Shown in pieces: positions 7,685 through 15,398 of a DNA stretch of 26,764 bases (its first letter is position 1; every line of letters begins with the position of its first letter). The stretch is taken from assembly GCA_964548165.1 (NCBI GenBank), contig CAZJQD010000022.1, positions 32,961 through 59,724 on the forward strand. The letters run 5' to 3'. Source of the stretch: CAZJQD01 sp964548165 [NCBI: uncultured bacterium]. GTDB lineage: Bacteria; UBA8481. The notes beneath the pieces are model-generated. The model did not search any database. It was not told the DNA's origin and worked only from the letters and a program-made list of their open reading frames with translations. A program made the position numbers and the translations under genes.

Positions 7685-8962
7685 TCAGGGCGCGATGCGG
7701 TCGCCGGCGCTCAGGCCGGCGTCGAGGGCAAGTCGCTCTCCGCCGAAGAGCCCGTCCTGCACGATGACCTCGGTCCCGGAGGCGACGGGCGTGGCGCGAA
7801 CGCCGCGGCGCTGGAGCGTTCCGTCCTCCGCTACGACGAGCACGAAGGGGCCCTCGGCGTCCGAGCGCAACGCGGCGGCGGGGATCCGGATCGTCGGGGC
7901 GTGGCTGGCGGTCGCGGCGTCGCGAACGAATTCGATCCGGGCGTTCATGTCATGCTTGAGGAGCGGCGAGGGCGCCAGGACCGTGACGCGAAGCTCGATC
8001 GTTCCCTTCTGCCGGTAGGCAAACGGCGTGATCCGTTCGATGACGCCGGCGAAAGCCGAGTCAGGGAGCGCATCCGGACGAATGCGGGCCGGCATTCCCA
8101 CCGCGACCCGCGTGAGCTCCCGTTCCGCGACCTCCACGATGGCCTCCATGCGCCCGAGGTCGGCGACGACGTAGGGCGGAGGCGTCGACATGTCGCGGAG
8201 CCCGACGCCCTGCCCCGCGATGACGTACTCGCCCGTCGAGATCTCACGGCGGACCACCGTGCCCCGGACGGGAGATCGGATGACGGTGCGGTCCAGCGAG
8301 GCGCGGGCGGCCGAAGCGCGATCGGCGGCCTGGCGGACCTGCTCGGATCGTGGACCCGCCATCGTCAGGCGCAGGTCGGCGTCCATCGCCACGAGCCGCG
8401 CGGCGGCAGCATCGCGGTCGCGCCGGACCGCGTCCCGCTGGGCTATCGAGACAGCGCCCTCGGCCAGGAGCGTCTCCTGGCGGCGGGCGTCGTCGTCGAG
8501 CTGCAGCAGCCGCGCGTAGGCCTCGTCGCGCAGCGCGCGCGCCCGGTTACGCTCGTCCGGCCGCGCGCCGTTCTGAAGCTCGTCCAGCTGGGCGGCCGCG
8601 GCCCCGTAGTCGGCGGCGTAGAAGGTCGAATCGATGGCGAAGAGCACCTGACCCGTCTCCACGGGTTCGCCGACATCGGGTCCCACGAGGACCACCTTGC
8701 CCGCGACCTCGGGCGAGATCGAGATCGCGTCCTTGGCGACGATGTATCCGGTCGCCGAGAGGAGAATGTCCTGGGACGTCTCGGCGGCGGGCACCTGGAA
8801 GGTGCGAGCGGCAACCGGGCCCCGGGTCATCAGCGCGGCCCCGAGCCCCAGGAGAGCGATGAGGATGATGAGGATATAGAGCCACCATCGACGGCGGCGC
8901 GGCTTCGCACCGGATGCGGTGCGCTCGATCTTAAGTGCCGCCAGGTCCGCGTCCGTACTCAT
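7685..8962 (-). CDS. Periplasmic adaptor (membrane-fusion) subunit, HlyD/MacA-like
   Basis: Links an inner-membrane ABC permease to an outer-membrane channel. The 425-residue protein has a short cytoplasmic N-terminus rich in arginine, a single TM anchor (WWLYILIILIALLGLGAALM, about 26-45), a biotinyl-lipoyl-like first half (YIVAKDAISISPEVAGKVV), a long alanine/arginine-rich helical hairpin (about 125-220), then the second lipoyl half (DRTVIRSPVRGTVVRREI) and beta-barrel domain (RIRPDALPDSAFAGVIERI). Adaptors of this design occur with MacB-type and RND pumps. Its neighbours, an ABC ATPase 11 bp downstream and FtsX-type permeases upstream, identify it as a MacA-like partner. No outer-membrane factor gene is in the window. 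Confidence 0.93.
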   Translation of the reverse strand: MSTDADLAALKIERTASGAKPRRRRWWLYILIILIALLGLGAALMTRGPVAARTFQVPAAETSQDILLSATGYIVAKDAISISPEVAGKVVLVGPDVGEPVETGQVLFAIDSTFYAADYGAAAAQLDELQNGARPDERNRARALRDEAYARLLQLDDDARRQETLLAEGAVSIAQRDAVRRDRDAAAARLVAMDADLRLTMAGPRSEQVRQAADRASAARASLDRTVIRSPVRGTVVRREISTGEYVIAGQGVGLRDMSTPPPYVVADLGRMEAIVEVAERELTRVAVGMPARIRPDALPDSAFAGVIERITPFAYRQKGTIELRVTVLAPSPLLKHDMNARIEFVRDAATASHAPTIRIPAAALRSDAEGPFVLVVAEDGTLQRRGVRATPVASGTEVIVQDGLFGGERLALDAGLSAGDRIAP

Positions 8963-8978
8963 CGCGAAATCATCTGCC

Positions 8979-10130
8979 TCATGCCACGTCCCGGAACGCG
9001 GCCGCCACCGGGAGGCGGACGGCGCGAAATGCCGGAAAGATACCGCCGATCGCCCCCATGGCGACGGCCCAGACCACGGAGTATAGGGCGATGGATGGGG
9101 TCAGGCGAAACTTAAAGGCCACGTCCGAGAAGGACTGCCAATTCATGACCGCGGACGAGATCCCGTTCACCGGGAGCGTGATAAGAACGCCGAGCACGCC
9201 GCCGGCGAGGCCAATCAACGCGGCCTCCACCATGAGGCCCAGCAGGATGTCTCTTCGACGGAATCCCAGGGCACGCAACGTGGCGATCTCGCCGACGCGA
9301 GCGCCGACGGACGCGTACATCGTGTTGATGGCCCCGAAGACGGCCCCGATCGCAAGGATTGAGGTCACGAAGATCCCCAGGCCCCGTAAGACGCCCGTCA
9401 TGGTCGTCGCCTGGTTTGCGTAGTACTCGATCTCGTCCTGGGCCACCAGCTGCAGCCGAAGGTCGTCGCGGATGCGGGTGGCCAGCGTGCCGATCATCGT
9501 GGTGTCCGTCAATCGCAGGCAGGCGATCGAGTACTCGTTGCGATCAAAGGCTTCCATCGCGCGGTCCGCGCCCGTCCAGATCTCGGATTCGAATCCGCTC
9601 CCGGCCGCGGAGAAGACCCCGACGACCTCCCACTCGACCCCCGACTGGCGAAAGCGAGCCCCCAGGGTCATCCCCTTGTAGCGCGCGGCCGCGGATTTCC
9701 CGACGATGACCTCGTTGCGGGAGGGATCGAAGAGTCGACCCGCCGTGATCGTCACTTCCGGATGAACGGTCAACGCCGCGGACTGCACGCCGCGCACCAG
9801 CACGTTCGCGGATCCGCTGTCGACGAGGGTATCGAGCTGGAAGATGACAAGCAGCTCGGGTGACAAGGCATCCGCCGCCACCTCGGGCATGGTGGCCAGG
9901 AGCCGGGCCTGGTCCTTGAAGACGATGGAGTTGATGGCCGAGGTCGAGCCGGGTCTTAGGACGACGACGACGCCGGGATCGCCCATCGCCACCTGGGACG
10001 TGCGGAAGCCCTCCGCGAGTGCCAGGACGGCGGCGAAGATGGCGGTCACCAGCGCAATGCCGCCCGCCGCCAGGAGCGTCGTGGTGCGCCGGACGACCAG
10101 GTTCCGGAGGTTATAGCTGAGCGGCAGCAC
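8979..10130 (-). CDS. FtsX/MacB-type ABC permease (second of two)
   Basis: Inner-membrane permease of 383 residues with the MacB fold. One TM segment near the N-terminus (TTTLLAAGGIALVTAIFAAVLAL, about 16-38) is followed by a periplasmic MacB_PCD domain of about 200 residues (about 40-245), then three C-terminal TM segments (about 250-275, 300-325, 345-370). The cytoplasmic coupling motif GARVGEIATLRALGFRRRDIL lies between the second and third. The protein lacks an ATPase domain, which the locus supplies as a separate gene. Its partner permease is encoded upstream, separated by the inserted repeat at 10194-10384. The two are similar in plan but clearly diverged, so they may form a heterodimer. 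The gene starts with ATG and is followed 16 bp later by the adaptor gene. Confidence 0.93.
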   Translation of the reverse strand: MLPLSYNLRNLVVRRTTTLLAAGGIALVTAIFAAVLALAEGFRTSQVAMGDPGVVVVLRPGSTSAINSIVFKDQARLLATMPEVAADALSPELLVIFQLDTLVDSGSANVLVRGVQSAALTVHPEVTITAGRLFDPSRNEVIVGKSAAARYKGMTLGARFRQSGVEWEVVGVFSAAGSGFESEIWTGADRAMEAFDRNEYSIACLRLTDTTMIGTLATRIRDDLRLQLVAQDEIEYYANQATTMTGVLRGLGIFVTSILAIGAVFGAINTMYASVGARVGEIATLRALGFRRRDILLGLMVEAALIGLAGGVLGVLITLPVNGISSAVMNWQSFSDVAFKFRLTPSIALYSVVWAVAMGAIGGIFPAFRAVRLPVAAAFRDVA

Positions 10131-10193
10131 GCGCGCAGTCTACCACAGCCGAAAGAAAATCGAACCCGCCTCAGTGTAACTACCCCGATGTAT

Positions 10194-10384
10194 TCACGAA
10201 CATTCACCGCAGAGACGCAGAGAACGCAAAGAGAGAGAAGTGATAGAAACCATTTCCATCCTTCGATGAACCCGTTGCGGATGTCATGGAGTCCTCCAAA
10301 ACGGAGGCTTGTTTTTCGGTGGAATTCGGGTCCTACCTGGTCTTATCTCTGCGTTCTCAGCGTCTCTGCGGTGCAACTCACGAA
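10194..10384. mobile_element. MITE-like inverted-repeat element with 7-bp direct repeats
   Basis: A 177-bp element (10201-10377) is flanked by exact 7-bp copies of TCACGAA (10194-10200 and 10378-10384), consistent with a target-site duplication. Its arms form a 27-bp inverted repeat matching at 25 of 27 positions (10205-10231, CACCGCAGAGACGCAGAG..., against 10347-10373). The arm sequence belongs to a type of dispersed repeat I recognise from many bacterial genomes, where it is often mis-annotated as short proteins. The inside has a small hairpin, CCTCC/GGAGG, at 10293-10307, and no gene. It is visibly AT-richer than its surroundings. It occupies most of the 263-bp gap 10131-10393 between the two permease genes, so the operon transcript would carry a large hairpin there. 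Confidence 0.75.
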
Positions 10385-10393
10385 TAGATCAGG

Positions 10394-11530
10394 CTACCCG
10401 ATCGTGCGAAGCGCTTCCTGGGGCGAAATCCGGGAGGCCTTCAAGGCCGGGAAGAATCCTGCGGCCAGGCCGATCCCGACCGCGATCACGAGCGCCTGGA
10501 CGATGGTGTCCGCGCGGATGAAGAAGAACGGCAGGGCGCCACCGGCCGTGAATCCATGGAGCGTCAACCGCGCCGCGCCGACGCCACAGATTCCGCCGAG
10601 GATGGAGAGAATGAGCGACTCGGTGAGCACCAGCAGGAAGATCCGGCGGACGGGAAATCCGAGGACCTTCAGTAGTCCGATCTCGCCGGTGCGCTCGCGG
10701 ATGGCCATCGCCATCGTGTTGGCGGCGACCATGACGATCGAGAGGATGATCGCGGCGGAAATAGCCGAGAGGAGCGCGGTGATGTTGCCCATCATGCTCA
10801 TGAACGCCATGTTGAACGCCTTCTCCGTCTCCGAGCGGGTCTCGGCAGGGGAGTTGGCGAAGGTGTTGTCGATCGCCTTGGCCACCGGCGCCGCCAACGA
10901 GGGATCGGCCAGGCGCGAGATGAAAATCCCGACATCGCCGGGCGATCCCCTCTGCTCGTCGAGCCGCGCCCAGTGAAACATCATCATCGTCTCGTCAAAG
11001 TTCGGCTTCGAGGCGGTGTAGATGGCGCGGACCGTGAAGCGCCACTCCCCGGGATAGATGTCGCCCGTCAACGTCATCACGTCGCCGGGTTCCAGGTGGA
11101 ACTTCTCCGCGGTCACGCGCCCCACCAGGCACCCCGACTTGTCCGCCATCAGGTCCTGCACCTGGTCGGCGGGAACCTGGATCTCGGGGTACAGCCTCAG
11201 GTACGAAGGCATGTCGACGCCGAACCGCGCGAAGAAGTTGCTCTCGTCGACGTAGACGCCGCCGAACCAGTTCATCCAGGTCACGTCCTCCACGCCCGGC
11301 ACGCTCCGGAGCTTCTGCAGGTAGCCGAGCGGGAGCGTGAAGGTCAGCGACGTCGACCGGCGCGTCACGAGACGGTTGTCGTCCGAGGCGGCCACGGAAT
11401 CGTCGAAGGTGGTCAGGACCGTCTTCAAGGCCACGAAGAGGAAGATGGCGATCGCGACGGAGAGGACCGTCAGGAGCGTGCGACGCTTGGAACGCCGCAG
11501 GTTCTTGAAGACGAAGGCCGCCCAGGTCAT
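10394..11530 (-). CDS. FtsX/MacB-type ABC permease (first of two)
   Basis: Inner-membrane permease of 378 residues. TM1 (about 19-40, LLTVLSVAIAIFLFVALKTVL) follows a basic N-terminus (FKNLRRSKRR). A periplasmic domain of about 210 residues comes next, then three C-terminal TM segments (about 250-272, 297-322, 343-365). The coupling motif RERTGEIGLLKVLGFPVRRIF is typical of FtsX-fold exporters. No ATPase domain is fused. It is the first gene of the exporter set and starts 35 bp after the stop of the HEAT/metzincin gene, so it may share a transcript with the sigma-factor locus. The stop codon lies 10 bp from the inserted repeat that separates it from the second permease. Confidence 0.92.
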   Translation of the reverse strand: MTWAAFVFKNLRRSKRRTLLTVLSVAIAIFLFVALKTVLTTFDDSVAASDDNRLVTRRSTSLTFTLPLGYLQKLRSVPGVEDVTWMNWFGGVYVDESNFFARFGVDMPSYLRLYPEIQVPADQVQDLMADKSGCLVGRVTAEKFHLEPGDVMTLTGDIYPGEWRFTVRAIYTASKPNFDETMMMFHWARLDEQRGSPGDVGIFISRLADPSLAAPVAKAIDNTFANSPAETRSETEKAFNMAFMSMMGNITALLSAISAAIILSIVMVAANTMAMAIRERTGEIGLLKVLGFPVRRIFLLVLTESLILSILGGICGVGAARLTLHGFTAGGALPFFFIRADTIVQALVIAVGIGLAAGFFPALKASRISPQEALRTIG

Positions 11531-11565
11531 TGTCGAACGTCAAGCTCGCGCATGCGAGGTCCAGC

Positions 11566-13020
11566 TTACCCGTCGCCGATCCCGCGTCCAGTCGGCTCTC
11601 CCTGCAGGAGCCCGCGTACCGTCTCCCGGCAGGCGCCGCAGGTCGTCGCATCCTGGCCCATGAACTCCTCGACCTCTTCGATCGATCCCATCAGGCAACG
11701 GGGCGCCGCGCAGTGATCGAGATCGGCCAGGTGCCCGAGCTCATGCAGGATCAACCGGCGGGCGCGCTCTCGGAGAACGACACGGTCCCCGGCAGTGCCG
11801 ACGCCCTCCTGCTGGTAGACCGGATCGATCGTTCTCAGGGAAACGACGGAGACGCCGGGGGCGCCGAGTCCGGACGTGGCGTAGAACGGCTCCTGGTAGA
11901 TGTCCTGGCTCGTGACGAGTAGCAATCCCTCCTCACCGCGATCCGACCTCAGGATTTCCAGTATGCGCTCGGCGTCGTACTGCTCGCGCCCCAAAGACCG
12001 CGCCGTCGCGATCTCGGGGATGAGGGCGGCGGTCTCCAGGCCGAGTCCGAGGAGCGACGCCGCGTCCTCCGCGAGCAGCGCAACGAATGTGGACTGCTCC
12101 TGGGAACTACCGAGGAGATGGCGCGCGCCGGAATCGAACGCCACGCGAACAACGCTCACGCGTCGAACCTGTCCCGGAACCGGTGATTCCTTCTGGCCGA
12201 GGGCGAAGAGCACGAGACCGACGGCCATGGAAGCGAAGACCCCGAGGGCCACGAGCGTACCACGCTCGCGCTGGTAGGCGAAGACGGCCAGGCCCAGCGC
12301 GACGAGGGCCAGGACCAGGGCGGCGAGCGAGGGGATCGGTATGGTGCGCTGCTCCGATGCCGCGACGGCGGTGGCGGAGGCGTCGGCGGGAAGACCCAGG
12401 CGATCCAGGGACTCCCGGGCCCGGACCCGTACGTAGATCTCCGGATCGGTCTGCTCCAGCTCGCGAAGACGGGATCCGGCCCCGGTGGAGGGAAACGATC
12501 CCAGCGCCTTGGCCGCGGTACCGCGGACGGCGAACGAGGAGTCCTCGAGGAGATCCCTCAGGAGGGGCTCCGAGGAGGGGTCGGCGAGGGCGGCGAGGGC
12601 GGTGATCGCATGGGTTCTCACGCGAAGCTCGGGATCGATCCGAGCCCGCTCCTCCAGCGCCGTCCGGGCCGCGGAATCGGGAAGGACTGCCAGGGCCCGG
12701 CAGGCCAACCTCCTCACGGTCCAGGCGGGATCGCGGAGAGCGTTCGGCATCGCGTACCGCGCGCGAGCCGAGACCGCCAGCGCCGGATCGCCGCCGGCTC
12801 GATAGACGCCCGCCTTCCGCACCGCCGTCTCCGCGGACGCGATCGCCTCGAGAAAGATCTCCTCAGTCATCGTGTCCGACGTGAGAACGGCCCGCACCGC
12901 CTCCCATCGACGCGTCTCCGCCGATCGATCCCTGGCCGCCGCCAGGGCAGGCATGACCACGGCCGCGAGGGCGGCCGCCAGGAAGCCCGCCCGAAGGGCG
13001 CTAAGAGTGCGGGAACGCAT
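11566..13020 (-). CDS. Membrane-anchored HEAT-repeat protein with C-terminal archaemetzincin-like protease domain
   Basis: Predicted 484-residue protein. Order: signal peptide (1-28, ending PALAAA); HEAT-like helical repeats (about 95-208: DPAWTVRRLACRALAVL, DPELRVRTHAITALAAL, DSSFAVRGTAAKALGSF, DPEIYVRVRARESL); two TM helices (about 229-249 and 257-275) joined by a basic loop; then a protease domain. Its zinc motif is HELGH (426-430) with H436-C437, C442, M444 and a late C461-x2-C464. This is nearly the archaemetzincin (M54) signature HExxHxxGxxHCx4CxM...CxxC, except that the usual glycine is D433. The topology puts both the repeats and the protease in the periplasm. I start at the ATG at 13020 because the signal peptide begins there; it overlaps the upstream gene by 20 bp. 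The substrate is unknown. Confidence 0.8.
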   Translation of the reverse strand: MRSRTLSALRAGFLAAALAAVVMPALAAARDRSAETRRWEAVRAVLTSDTMTEEIFLEAIASAETAVRKAGVYRAGGDPALAVSARARYAMPNALRDPAWTVRRLACRALAVLPDSAARTALEERARIDPELRVRTHAITALAALADPSSEPLLRDLLEDSSFAVRGTAAKALGSFPSTGAGSRLRELEQTDPEIYVRVRARESLDRLGLPADASATAVAASEQRTIPIPSLAALVLALVALGLAVFAYQRERGTLVALGVFASMAVGLVLFALGQKESPVPGQVRRVSVVRVAFDSGARHLLGSSQEQSTFVALLAEDAASLLGLGLETAALIPEIATARSLGREQYDAERILEILRSDRGEEGLLLVTSQDIYQEPFYATSGLGAPGVSVVSLRTIDPVYQQEGVGTAGDRVVLRERARRLILHELGHLADLDHCAAPRCLMGSIEEVEEFMGQDATTCGACRETVRGLLQGEPTGRGIGDG

Positions 13021-13837
13021 CCAGGATCCGATCCAACTCCCGCCGGTAGCGTGATTCAAGATCTTTCTCCCGAGCGCGAAGTGCGGCATCGATCCGCTCG
13101 CCCAGGTCGGTGGCGGAGGGCGGCAGACCAGCCAGGCGTCGCACCAGCCCGACGCCCTGTCGAGCCAGGGCGCCGATGGCGCCCCTCTCCTCCGCGGGAA
13201 CCACGCCCGTCTTCTCCTCCACGGCGTCGAGCTCATCGAGAGCGCGGATCGCGATCGAGAGAAGATTCTCGGCCCGAGCCACGAGATCGGCGCCGCCGGA
13301 TCGGCGGATGACGGCCATGTCCTCCATCACCGCGGCGACCAGCCGCTCCCCGTGACCCTGCGTGAGCGCGAGCCCGAGTCCGAGGGCGGTGAATCCGTAC
13401 GCCGTACCTTCCGGCGCTCCCAGGGCGACGACGATGCGGCCCACGAATACCCCGACCAGCGCCCCGCCCGCGCCCCGGCCCGCCGCCGACCAGGGAATGG
13501 GAAAGAGCGGTCCCGGGGCCACGCACCCCACCCCGAGAAGGGCGCCCCAAGCGGCGTAGGAGAAGCCCGACGAGATCGGCGCCGCCAGGGCCAGGACGAG
13601 CGCCGCCGCCGCCGCCCACCCCAGCGTGTACTGCAGGCGCGGCCAGGCCATCTCGCCCAACAAGGCCACGCCTGCGCCGACCATGACGGTGCTGGCAAAG
13701 ACGGGAAGGTACGCTCCGCTGAATCCACCGAGATCCGAACGCATCATCGCGGCCTCGAGGATCCAGGAGATGACGCCAAGTCCGAAGAGCAGGAGGGGAC
13801 GCCTCGGGAAGGAGGCGGCTCGCGCCAGGGCGGTCAT
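13001..13837 (-). CDS. Six-helix membrane protein of unknown function with cytoplasmic helical tail
   Basis: I do not recognise this 278-residue protein. The first 160 residues hold about six hydrophobic helices (about 15-33, 43-62, 72-89, 93-110, 124-140, 145-160), rich in alanine and glycine. The last 115 residues are hydrophilic and helical (RALDELDAVEEKTG..., ALRAREKDLESRYRRELDRIL) and are probably cytoplasmic. Its ATG comes 1 bp after the VWA gene's stop, and its end overlaps the HEAT/metzincin start, so the three are almost certainly co-translated. A membrane scaffold or signal relay between periplasmic VWA/protease parts and the cytoplasm would fit the position, but that is only inference. 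Confidence 0.85.
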   Translation of the reverse strand: MTALARAASFPRRPLLLFGLGVISWILEAAMMRSDLGGFSGAYLPVFASTVMVGAGVALLGEMAWPRLQYTLGWAAAAALVLALAAPISSGFSYAAWGALLGVGCVAPGPLFPIPWSAAGRGAGGALVGVFVGRIVVALGAPEGTAYGFTALGLGLALTQGHGERLVAAVMEDMAVIRRSGGADLVARAENLLSIAIRALDELDAVEEKTGVVPAEERGAIGALARQGVGLVRRLAGLPPSATDLGERIDAALRAREKDLESRYRRELDRILDAFPHS

Positions 13838-13838
13838 C

Positions 13839-15260
13839 TCAGTAGATCCCGGCCGAGAGCGCGGCCTGGTTCTGTCCCATCGTCGCCACCGCCGAAGGGG
13901 AGGAATTGTAGAACCGCCGCGTCTCCACCTCGGTGGCCATGTTCAAGAGATCCCCGATGCGCGACGCGATGGACGGGGATCGGAGCCGCGTGTTGGAGGC
14001 CTGGAGATCGGCCGCCTGTTGCCGAAGTTCTCGGACCGCGGCGTCGTAATCGCCGGAACGTATCCGGCCCGAAACCTCCGCCGTGCGAAGGCCGGCGCGC
14101 AGATCCTCGCGCGTGGCCAGGACGGCCAGGTCCGCGAAATTCTCGACGGCCGCTTCATGGCGGGAGATCCCGGCCGCCAGGGTCAGCTCCACGTGTTCCT
14201 GCCCCTCACCGGGCCTGGTGAAATCCAGGAAGACGCGCGTCACGGGCCGCAGGGTGCCATCCTTGCCGAGCGGGGCACAGGTAAGATCGACGAGGATTTC
14301 TCGCTCTTCGCCGGCCGCCAGCGTTGGCGCCAGGATCTCATACCCGGCGCCGATCGATCGCATCGGCACCTTGTAGGCCGTTCCCACTCGCACGCCCGGC
14401 GCCGGAACGATCCGGATGCGGAGATCCTCCACGAGCCTGCGGTCCGCGCGTTCCAGTTCGCCCCGAATCGCCTCGGGGATCCGCTCGCTGCTGGTGACAT
14501 ACGCGTAGCCGCCGCCGGAGCCCTCGGCCAGTCGGATGAAGGTCATGACGTCGTAATCGCGGCCGACACCCATCGCCCCCACGATGATCCCCTCCTGCCC
14601 CAGGCGCTGTCCCAACCCTGCCAGTTCCTCTCCCTGGAGCCCGCGGTTGGCGATACCGTCCGAGAGGAGAAGGATCTGGCGACGGCGACCCGGGGTGCCT
14701 GCCGCCCGCAGGATGCTCGCGGCTTCCTCGATGCCGCCCGAGAGGAAGGTCGAGCCGTCGGGTTGCACTTGCTCCACGATCCGCCGGATCTCCTCGCGGT
14801 TGCCCACGGGTCCCAGGTCCCGCAGGCGGTCGACATCGTCGTCGAAGACGACGAGGGCGACGCGATCCTCGGCTCGAAGCGTCTCTATCGCCCGGATCAC
14901 TCCCGCTCTCGCAAAGGCGATTCGATTCTCGTCGGCCATCGAGCCCGAATGATCGAGAACGATCACCAGGTCCATGGGGCGACGAACTTCGGAGAGAGCC
15001 TGGGGCGCGCGAACACGGATCCTCAATGTCCCATCCGTGGCGCGGTCGCGGTGTACGAGCGGATGCGAGAGCAACGCCTCGGCCGAGAGAAAGCCGGTGG
15101 CCGAGTCCCTCGCCCCTGCGATGAGTGCCGTATCCACCTCGGCCGCGCCGGGACCCGGAGGGACGCGAGCAAAGAGACGATCGGGCACCACCAACGATAC
15201 GACCCCCAGGATGACGGCCGCTACGATCCAGCTGCCCACGCGCGCCTGTTCCATATTCAT
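13839..15260 (-). CDS. von Willebrand factor A-domain protein, exported, with conserved C-terminal tail
   Basis: The 473-residue protein has an N-terminal signal or anchor (about 10-31, VGSWIVAAVILGVVSLVV). A VWA domain (about 96-285) has a complete metal-ion-dependent adhesion site: D103-x-S105-x-S107 (DHSGS), T171 in GSTFLSGG and D201 in LLSDGIANRG. A beta-rich domain follows (about 285-390), then a helical region. VWA domains with an intact MIDAS bind ligand proteins through a metal. The last 15 residues, ATMGQNQAALSAGIY, are repeated with one change at the end of the neighbouring anti-sigma factor. A strong GGAGG ribosome site precedes the ATG. The gene lies 138 bp after the anti-sigma gene and 1 bp before a membrane-protein gene. 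A role in sensing for the ECF sigma factor is suggested by context and the shared tail. Confidence 0.92.
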   Translation of the reverse strand: MNMEQARVGSWIVAAVILGVVSLVVPDRLFARVPPGPGAAEVDTALIAGARDSATGFLSAEALLSHPLVHRDRATDGTLRIRVRAPQALSEVRRPMDLVIVLDHSGSMADENRIAFARAGVIRAIETLRAEDRVALVVFDDDVDRLRDLGPVGNREEIRRIVEQVQPDGSTFLSGGIEEAASILRAAGTPGRRRQILLLSDGIANRGLQGEELAGLGQRLGQEGIIVGAMGVGRDYDVMTFIRLAEGSGGGYAYVTSSERIPEAIRGELERADRRLVEDLRIRIVPAPGVRVGTAYKVPMRSIGAGYEILAPTLAAGEEREILVDLTCAPLGKDGTLRPVTRVFLDFTRPGEGQEHVELTLAAGISRHEAAVENFADLAVLATREDLRAGLRTAEVSGRIRSGDYDAAVRELRQQAADLQASNTRLRSPSIASRIGDLLNMATEVETRRFYNSSPSAVATMGQNQAALSAGIY

Positions 15261-15398
15261 GAGAACCTCCCGGCCCGGGCTCGCAACTCTCCGTCCCGGG
15301 CGCTTGATGGTGGGACGCGGGAGGCGTCGAAATTATTCGAAGGAATTGCGGTGGCGGATCGCATGAACGAGGGAATGCGCCCGCGGGCGCTTCGAAGC
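15261..15398 (-). promoter_or_regulatory. Leader between anti-sigma and VWA genes with two hairpins
   Basis: On the minus strand, a perfect 14-bp palindrome GCGCCCGCGGGCGC (15377-15390) follows the anti-sigma stop by 8 nt and could act as a terminator or attenuator; it lacks a U-run. A possible -10 box AATAAT lies at 15332-15337, without a clear -35. A second stem pairs 15273-15279 with 15295-15301 (GCCCGGG/CCCGGGC, 15-nt loop). It ends next to the GGAGG ribosome site of the VWA gene (about 15265-15269), where it could affect translation. No ECF-type GGAAC/CGTC promoter was convincing. Confidence 0.35.

Noticed and set aside
10188-10976. Plus-strand open frame starting in the inverted repeat (TAETQRTQRE...)
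   Set aside because: Peptides such as TAETQRTQR and CVLSVSAV are translation products of this repeat type, not proteins; the rest is antisense to the permease gene.
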